NCBI GenBank assembly: GCA_037975125.1
Contig: CM075860.1
Location: forward strand, 20,152,822 to 20,216,821
Source of the DNA: Latrodectus hesperus
Lineage: Eukaryota > Arthropoda > Arachnida > Araneae > Theridiidae
Direction: 5' to 3'
DNA length: 64,000 nt
Shown: one piece after another, positions 56,767 to 64,000 of the stretch
Position numbering within the stretch: position 1 is the stretch's first letter
Layout of the letters: each line of letters opens with the position of its first letter
Translations under genes and position numbers: made by a program
The notes under the pieces: model-generated
Seen by the model: the letters and a program-made list of their open reading frames with translations, nothing else
What the model was told of the DNA's origin: nothing
The model's database searches: none

Positions 56767-56873
56767 TATGAAGTTAATGATGAAGCATTCCAGTCAGTCA
56801 TTTAAACCATTAACCGAGTGCCTTATATGAGACTCAAGTATATAAATTAGGTACGTACTCTTTTCCTTTAAAG

Positions 56874-57645
56874 ATAAGCCACATAGACATCCTTAACAAC
56901 ATTTTTGAAGCTTTAATTAAAAGTGTATGTGTAAAGAAAAGCGATGCAACAGATATTATGAAAACTGTTATCTATTTACTAAAAAAATGATGAAATGTGA
57001 TGGTAATGAAATGTTAAAACTGCAACTAAAATTTATTGAGGTGCAATTATCATTGTGTTTTTTAAATAAGAATGGTCTCAGGTATTCTTCTGACCTGATG
57101 ATATTTTCTGCTCTCTTTTCTAACATGGCTCCACATGTGTATAATTTTGTTCGTAATAGTAAAAATATTTTATTACCACATCCCTCTACAATTCGTCGTA
57201 TTTGCTTGTCTTATGATGTGAAACCAGATGCCGAAACATTGAATTCTAATTTTTTAATGTATGTAAGACACAAATTTAATCTTTTGGAAGATAATGATAA
57301 AAAAGTAATTTTGATGATTGACGAGATACATCTAAAACAGCATTTAGATTATAAGGGCGGTAATATTTGTGGTTTGTCTTATGACAATAAAAATTTGGCA
57401 AACAGTGCCCATGTATTTATGATTAGCAGTTTGCTATCAAAATACAAAGATGTCATTCACATATTGCCAACCAATAAAATAAATGCTGAAATAATGCACG
57501 AAATTGAAAAAAAATTATTGTTGGTTTAGAAGAAATTGGTTTTTTTGTAATATGTGTTGTAACGGATAATAATTCTATTAGCAGAAAATGAATGTCATTA
57601 TTTGTTTCACCTCCCCAAATACAAGAGTTGTATTATGGTACAAGA
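56874..57645 (+). pseudogene. P-element-like transposase exon, unit 12, extra early frameshift
   Basis: A shorter A-run (7 in place of 8) just before ATGATGAAATG shifts the early part of the exon, in addition to the later A-run of 8; the frame closes at 57529. Confidence 0.7.
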
Positions 57646-60188
57646 GAGTTGTATTATGGTACAAGTCCAGAAGCACCAAAGAAAAGGCGGCGGATGGAAC
57701 AACCGTTGCATCTTTCTTGTGGCCACTGCACGGGAGAGATTCCAGAATCACCTTTAATGCCTAACCTTCCACCGGCACCAGCTCAAAGACATATACAAGA
57801 CGATTCCAGTCAACAATTTTAAAAAGTGATGAGAATTCCGGTTTATTGATTTTCTTAGACAACACGCAGCGAGATTTCCTCCACACTTACAGACAATATA
57901 ACGGTATCCCCAACAAAGTGGTATCTTTGTGTCAAAGCTCTGTTCATAAGACGTATACCCCGACAGCGACTCGGACCAGTCTGGTAGAGAAAGTCCCGAG
58001 GTAATATGCTTAGATTAACTTGGTTCTCTAAAAGACATTTGTGTACAGTGACAGCCTTTACTGTAAAAAAAGGGTGGTTCTGAGTGGTGGTCTCCATCAC
58101 TCGGAATCACCCTTTTTTACAACACCCTACGAACCAACATTGGATCACTTTGTTGAAACAAGTAAAAGAAAATGTAAGGACTTAAGTTTTGGAAAAGTGT
58201 CATCTGCTGGCTGCACTCATTATTGTCCATAGCAGCAGCATCATATGAGAGACATGTTCATAGCATTTGCAGGACACTATTCCATTGACCATCGTTGGGA
58301 AGGCATGTAGTAACCAATGTGTTAGAAATAAGGAACTTGTGGAAGGTTCTTAACAGAGAGGTTTTAAAGCATCCATCCATGAGGTGGGCTACTGGAATGG
58401 CTGGTCACAGTATAAAAGCTTTGATACCTATGTTGTAAAAATATTATTGTTGCTGCTGTTTGGGAAGATGAGTGACCTGTCATGATGCGACTAAGGATAA
58501 TATGTAATAATAATAAAAAAAATGTTTTTGAAATATTAGATGAGTTGACTCGGCTGGGCTGTAGCAGTCGTTGAGGCAAGTCTTGCCGTATATAAGCTAG
58601 CTCCTCAGTCATTCTCAATTAGATAGCTTTTTTCACAGTTTGTGAGTGCTTCCTTCCTTACTGTCTTCGCTGCTACTACAAGCTTCGAAACCATGTACTA
58701 CAGATACGAGTTGCACCCCAAGACCCAGTTCTTGACAGCAGTCATTGGTGCTGATGGTAACTCTTACTTTTTGTACAGAGACGTCAGGAACCTCCTGGTT
58801 ACACGCAACATGAAGGATTACTGCAGGTCGACGTTGGACGACTTGGCTGCACCAATGCTTCAAGTGAGAGACGTCCTCCCTAAAGGAAACACCTTTCGCT
58901 TCAAATTCCAGCACTATTTTGCGATTGGAGAAGACACTCTACTGAGAATCATGGACTTGTATGTTCAGCAAACGGACAGGGAACTCTACCTCTAGTTCCG
59001 ACGTATGCGAGTCGACATGAGAGTGAAACTTGTTCAGCCAGAAAAGTTTACAGAAGTGTTGCAAGTTCCCTACACGGCGTCCTATCAGGCAAAGATGCCC
59101 AGATTCGTCCTGTGCAACCCACAAGATGTAGATGCCCGCTAGCTGCTCAGTGAATACTTGCCTCTCCTCATCAATGCAACCTTGGAATACTACAGAGAGA
59201 TTGAAAGCCATAGACTGATGAGTATCCAGCAAGATGAGCAGCAGCCGGATGATGCCTTACAGCAAAGTCAGCTGGATGCCTTAGAGCAGCCATCATATCA
59301 TCCATAATATGAAGTTAATGATGAAGCATTCCAGTCAGTCATTTAAACCATTAACCGAGTGCCTTATATGAGACTCAAGTATATAAATTAGGTACGTACT
59401 CTTTTCCTTTAAAGATAAGCCACATAGACATCCTTAACAACATTTTTGAAGCTTTAATTAAAAGTGTATGTGTAAAGAAAAGCGATGCAACAGATATTAT
59501 GAAAACTGTTATCTATTTACTAAAAAAAATGATGAAATGTGATGGTAATGAAATGTTAAAACTGCAACTAAAATTTATTGAGGTGCAATTATCATTGTGT
59601 TTTTTAAATAAGAATGGTCTCAGGTATTCTTCTGACCTGATGATATTTTCTGCTCTCTTTTCTAACATGGCTCCACATGTGTATAATTTTGTTCGTAATA
59701 GTAAAAATATTTTATTACCACATCCCTCTACAATTCGTCGTATTTGCTTGTCTTATGATGTGAAACCAGATGCCGAAACATTGAATTCTAATTTTTTAAT
59801 GTATGTAAGACACAAATTTAATCTTTTGGAAGATAATGATAAAAAAGTAATTTTGATGATTGACGAGATACATCTAAAACAGCATTTAGATTATAAGGGC
59901 GGTAATATTTGTGGTTTGTCTTATGACAATAAAAATTTGGCAAACAGTGCCCATGTATTTATGATTAGCAGTTTGCTATCAAAATACAAAGATGTCATTC
60001 ACATATTGCCAACCAATAAAATAAATGCTGAAATAATGCACGAAATTGAAAAAAAAATTATTGTTGGTTTAGAAGAAATTGGTTTTTTTGTAATATGTGT
60101 TGTAACGGATAATAATTCTATTAGCAGAAAATGAATGTCATTATTTGTTTCACCTCCCCAAATACAAGAGTTGTATTATGGTACAAGA
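57646..60188 (+). repeat. Array unit 13
   Basis: 2543 bp; last unit of full length. Confidence 0.9.
58693..59307 (+). pseudogene. Gene X, unit 13
   Basis: Two TAG codons retained; first ends at 58995. Confidence 0.5.
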
Positions 60189-60350
60189 GAGTTGTATTAT
60201 GGTACAAGTCCAGAAGCACCAAAGAAAAGGCGGCGGATGGAACAACCGTTGCATCTTTCTTGTGGCCACTGCACGGGAGAGATTCCAGAATCACCTTTAA
60301 TGCCTAACCTTCCACCGGCACCAGCTCAAAGACAGACAGAGAGGTTTTAA
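59415..60350 (+). pseudogene. P-element-like transposase exon fused to a shortened SCGHC tail, unit 13
   Basis: A-run of 9; open to TGA at 60132-60134, then in register. The tail ends differently (AQRQTERF, TAA at 60350) because unit 14 carries a deletion there. Confidence 0.6.
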
Positions 60351-60675
60351 AGCATCCATCCATGAGGTGGGCTACTGGAATGGCTGGTCACAGTATAAAA
60401 GCTTTGATACCTATGTTGTAAAAATATTATTGTTGCTGCTGTTTGGGAAGATGAGTGACCTGTCATGATGCGACTAAGGATAATATGTAATAATAATAAA
60501 AAAAATGTTTTTGAAATATTAGATGAGTTGACTCGGCTGGGCTGTAGCAGTCGTTGAGGCAAGTCTTGCCGTATATAAGCTAGCTCCTCAGTCATTCTCA
60601 ATTAGATAGCTTTTTTCACAGTTTGTGAGTGCTTCCTTCCTTACTGTCTTCGCTGCTACTACAAGCTTCGAAACC

Positions 60676-61290
60676 ATGTACTACAGATACGAGTTGCACC
60701 CCAAGACCCAGTTCTTGACAGCAGTCATTGGTGCTGATGGTAACTCTTACTTTTTGTACAGAGACGTCAGGAACCTCCTGGTTACACGCAACATGAAGGA
60801 TTACTGCAGGTCGACGTTGGACGACTTGGCTGCACCAATGCTTCAAGTGAGAGACGTCCTCCCTAAAGGAAACACCTTTCGCTTCAAATTCCAGCACTAT
60901 TTTGCGATTGGAGAAGACACTCTACTGAGAATCATGGACTTGTATGTTCAGCAAACGGACAGGGAACTCTACCTCTAGTTCCGACGTATGCGAGTCGACA
61001 TGAGAGTGAAACTTGTTCAGCCAGAAAAGTTTACAGAAGTGTTGCAAGTTCCCTACACGGCGTCCTATCAGGCAAAGATGCCCAGATTCGTCCTGTGCAA
61101 CCCACAAGATGTAGATGCCCGCTAGCTGCTCAGTGAATACTTGCCTCTCCTCATCAATGCAACCTTGGAATACTACAGAGAGATTGAAAGCCATAGACTG
61201 ATGAGTATCCAGCAAGATGAGCAGCAGCCGGATGATGCCTTACAGCAAAGTCAGCTGGATGCCTTAGAGCAGCCATCATATCATCCATAA
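60676..61290 (+). pseudogene. Gene X, unit 14
   Basis: Two TAG codons retained; first ends at 60978. Promoter intact despite the deletion upstream. Confidence 0.5.
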
Positions 61291-61397
61291 TATGAAGTTA
61301 ATGATGAAGCATTCCAGTCAGTCATTTAAACCATTAACCGAGTGCCTTATATGAGACTCAAGTATATAAATTAGGTACGTACTCTTTTCCTTTAAAG

Positions 61398-62170
61398 ATA
61401 AGCCACATAGACATCCTTAACAACATTTTTGAAGCTTTAATTAAAAGTGTATGTGTAAAGAAAAGCGATGCAACAGATATTATGAAAACTGTTATCTATT
61501 TACTAAAAAAAATGATGAAATGTGATGGTAATGAAATGTTAAAACTGCAACTAAAATTTATTGAGGTGCAATTATCATTGTGTTTTTTAAATAAGAATGG
61601 TCTCAGGTATTCTTCTGACCTGATGATATTTTCTGCTCTCTTTTCTAACATGGCTCCACATGTGTATAATTTTGTTCGTAATAGTAAAAATATTTTATTA
61701 CCACATCCCTCTACAATTCGTCGTATTTGCTTGTCTTATGATGTGAAACCAGATGCCGAAACATTGAATTCTAATTTTTTAATGTATGTAAGACACAAAT
61801 TTAATCTTTTGGAAGATAATGATAAAAAAGTAATTTTGATGATTGACGAGATACATCTAAAACAGCATTTAGATTATAAGGGCGGTAATATTTGTGGTTT
61901 GTCTTATGACAATAAAAATTTGGCAAACAGTGCCCATGTATTTATGATTAGCAGTTTGCTATCAAAATACAAAGATGTCATTCACATATTGCCAACCAAT
62001 AAAATAAATGCTGAAATAATGCACGAAATTGAAAAAAAATTATTGTTGGTTTAGAAGAAATTGGTTTTTTTGTAATATGTGTTGTAACGGATAATAATTC
62101 TATTAGCAGAAAATGAATGTCATTATTTGTTTCACCTCCCCAAATACAAGAGTTGTATTATGGTACAAGA
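61398..62170 (+). pseudogene. P-element-like transposase exon, unit 14
   Basis: A-run of 8, frame closes at 62054. Confidence 0.7.
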
Positions 62171-62475
62171 GAGTTGTATTATGGTACAAGTCCAGAAGCA
62201 CCAAAGAAAAGGCGGCGGATGGAACAACCGTTGCATCTTTCTTGTGGCCACTGCACGGGAGAGATTCCAGAATCACCTTTAATGCCTAACCTTCCACCGG
62301 CACCAGCTCAAAGACATATACAAGACGATTCCAGTCAACAATTTTAAAAAGTGATGAGAATTCCGGTTTATTGATTTTCTTAGACAACACGCAGCGAGAT
62401 TTCATCCACACTTACAGACAATATAACGGTATCCCCAACTAAGTGGTATCTTTGTGTCAAAGCTCTGTTCATAAG
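62171..62475 (+). repeat. Array unit 15, terminal partial copy
   Basis: 305 bp: the SCGHC tail (TAA ends 62347) and the polymerase B piece. After CATAAG it continues into polymerase B instead of the RING fragment. Two substitutions separate it from the other copies: A for C in TTTCATCCAC (about 62404) and T for A in CCAACTAAG (about 62440). Confidence 0.9.
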
Positions 62476-64000
62476 AACAGGCCAAGACGGAGAAGAAGAA
62501 ATTGCTAGCTCTTTTTTTCGCAGTTGCAATGACATTTCTCTAAACTGTAGTGATCTAGACAAAAAAAATTACACACGCCTATACAAAATTGATTTCCTCA
62601 TTTGATGAATTTATGGATAAAGGTAGCGGTTGGGTATTAAAAGAATGTAAATTTGTTGAGCTGAATACAGCAAAGTACATACCTTTAGAGGGTTCAACAT
62701 ATATCCCACTTCCCTATGAAATAAGGCAAAGACGAGCGGTTTTAAATATTGAAAATCAAAAAGACGATAAATGTTTTCTTTGGACCGTTTTAGCTAATCT
62801 ACACCCATGCGAGGATAAAACTCATGCGAACAGGGTGAAAAAATATATAAGATTCCAAAATGAATTAAATTTAAATGATATAAATTTCCCGATGAAAATA
62901 AGCCAAATTCCAAAATTTGAGATAACGAATAATTTGTCTATAAACGTTTTCGGATACGAAAATGGAGGCGTTTTCCCATTACACCTCTTTCAACAAATAG
63001 AACAGTGTATCACCATTGCAATCTTTTATTAATATCGGAAGGAGAAACTAGACACTACTGCCTCATTAAAAACATTAGTCGATTGCTCACACATTTGACA
63101 CAAAATAACGGCTTTCTTTTTACTGTGATTTTTGTCAACACAATTTTTCATCTTTGGATTTGTTACAGGATCGTGTGCAATACTGCAAAGATCACAAAAT
63201 CCAAACCACAGTCATGCCCACTGATAAAGACCGCATTTTAAAATTCAACTCATTACGCAAGATGCATAAAATACGCAATTTATTATATCCCATACGCAAT
63301 TTATTGCGATTTCGAATGCATCTTAGTTCAAAAAATTACTAACTCCGGCTCTTCAAACACTGATATTGATTCACATCATATTCCATGTGGATATTCGTAT
63401 GTTGTCATTGGCATTGATGGAAAATGCATAAAACTACCAACAGTTTACCACGGAAGAGGGGCGGCAGAACATTTAATCAGAAATTTGTTAATTGAAGAAA
63501 AATTGATAAAAGACCTTAAAATCAACAGGCCTATGACCTTATCATCGGAAGAAAATGAAACACAATGCTTTGTGTGTAATGATCCATTAAATGACAACAG
63601 AGTAAGAGACCACTGTCACATAACATTTGAATATCGACATGCTTTGCATTCGCGTTGCAATCTAAATTACAAATTAGTGAATAAAACACCCGTTAATTTT
63701 TGATAAATTGAAAGGTTATGACAGTCACCATATTATGAATGCCTCAGGCAAAGTTAAAAATAAGAAAACTTCATACATTCCTAAAAACAGTAAAAAATTA
63801 ATAACTTTTCAAATTGGAAATTTGCAATTTCTTGATTCATTCCAGTTTTTACCAATATCGCTAGATAAATTAGTGAACAATATGAAAGAAAAGGAATTTC
63901 ATATACTAGCCTCTCAAATATCACCTGAGCTTCAACCTTTATTACGTCGTAAGGGAGTCTATCCTTATGAAAATTTTGACTGCATGGATAAATTTGACGA
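62345..64000 (+). pseudogene. Maverick/Polinton-type DNA polymerase B, N-terminal half, broken, runs off the window
   Basis: Family: protein-primed DNA polymerase B of the organellar/viral type (DNA_pol_B_2), typical of Mavericks and adintovirus-like elements. Pieces seen in order, in changing frames: FLDNTQRDFLH (62376 on); FDEFMDKGSGW, then GSTYIPLPYEIR, then DDKCFLWTVLANLHP and NVFGYENGG (62589-63032); HYCLIKNISRLL (about 63056); a C2HC-like finger (YCDFCQHNF, about 63121, with YC later); exonuclease I motif with DFE at 63308-63316; an endonuclease VII-like cysteine/histidine block with CFVC, DHCH and CNLNY (63568-63670); and GYDSH (about 63714). Breaks: in-frame TAA at about 62440 and TAG near 62506, frame changes near 62580, 63030, 63110, 63250 and 63700, and a 21-bp tandem duplication at 63271-63312. 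The palm motifs would lie beyond the window. Confidence 0.8.

Larger units (their letters stand above)
55104..57645 (+). repeat. Array unit 12
   Basis: 2542 bp; one A fewer in the run at 56981-56987 than in other units. Confidence 0.9.
60189..62170 (+). repeat. Array unit 14, with 561-bp internal deletion
   Basis: 1982 bp. After CCAGCTCAAAGAC the sequence jumps to CAGAGAGGTTTTAAAGC with three extra bases (AGA), removing the end of the SCGHC tail, the polymerase piece, the RING piece, the hairpin and half of the decayed frame. Gene X and its promoter remain. Confidence 0.9.
21691..62475 (+). repeat. Head-to-tail array of a 2.54-kb chimeric unit
   Basis: Unit boundaries fall on GAGTTGTATTATGGTACAAG: 21691, 24233, 26776, 29320, 31864, [gap and LINE], 39847, 42389, 44932, 47475, 50018, 52561, 55104, 57646, 60189, 62171. 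Complete unit lengths are 2542-2544 bp. Order in each unit: C-terminal 58 codons of the 20221-21867 gene; polymerase B N-terminal piece; RING 3' end; fold-back hairpin; decayed frame; gene X promoter and gene X; P-element-like transposase exon; a 20-bp direct duplication at the junction. The first unit is continuous with an upstream gene and the last with polymerase B, so both array edges are visible. Confidence 0.95.

Noticed and set aside
21691..62475. CRISPR array or conventional satellite
   Set aside because: Repeats are 2.5 kb with no short repeat/unique spacer pattern, and the unit contains recognisable gene parts.

Overview
The window looks like an arthropod nuclear genome, most likely a spider or another chelicerate. 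That is inferred from its content: spliceosomal introns, TATA/initiator promoters, several non-LTR retrotransposons, a Merlin DNA transposon, a P-element/THAP9-type transposase fragment and a Maverick/Polinton-type DNA polymerase B. I see no bacterial gene organisation, rRNA, tRNA or CRISPR array.

Region 1 (about 0.6-9.1 kb and 18.0-18.7 kb) is a small, decaying multigene locus. It repeats a pair of genes: a double-RING zinc protein with an acidic tail, and a second protein called here QGF after its N-terminal motif, which resembles a decayed DEDDh-type exonuclease. Two QGF copies have their own TATA plus initiator promoter and one keeps a spliceosomal intron. The RING/QGF segment was tandemly duplicated (7471-8552, 8553-18590, start of a third at 18591). 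It was then hit by retrotransposons: a 5'-truncated LINE at 3574-6371 (14-bp target duplication), a 46-bp LINE stub at 3380-3425 (12-bp duplication) and a long LINE at 9074-17967 (14-bp duplication). The long LINE carries a Merlin element in its 5' part.

Region 2 (18.7-21.9 kb) is AT-rich spacer followed by an unrecognised gene, probably two exons, with basic NLS-like motifs and two CxxC pairs.

Region 3 (21691-62475) is the outstanding feature: a head-to-tail array of a roughly 2543-bp chimeric unit. It has twelve complete copies, one copy interrupted by a full-length LINE and a 100-N gap, one copy with a 561-bp deletion, and a 305-bp terminal piece. Each unit joins (a) the last 58 codons of the unrecognised gene, (b) an N-terminal piece of DNA polymerase B, (c) the 3' end of a RING gene plus QGF upstream sequence folded back on itself, (d) an unidentified gene 'X' with its own TATA promoter and two in-frame amber codons, and (e) an exon of a P-element-like transposase that runs, apart from one TGA, in frame into the next unit's copy of (a). 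Where I compared copies by eye they differ mainly in homopolymer length, so the amplification is either very recent or partly an assembly product.

Region 4 (62345-64000) is where the terminal copy leaves the array and runs into a broken Maverick-type DNA polymerase B, which continues beyond the window. The array therefore seems to have grown from a junction between a virus-like/Maverick polymerase gene and neighbouring host or virus-like genes. No function for the array can be proven from sequence. The best hypotheses are a recently amplified, promoter-bearing cassette from a domesticated virus-like locus, or a template for small RNAs.
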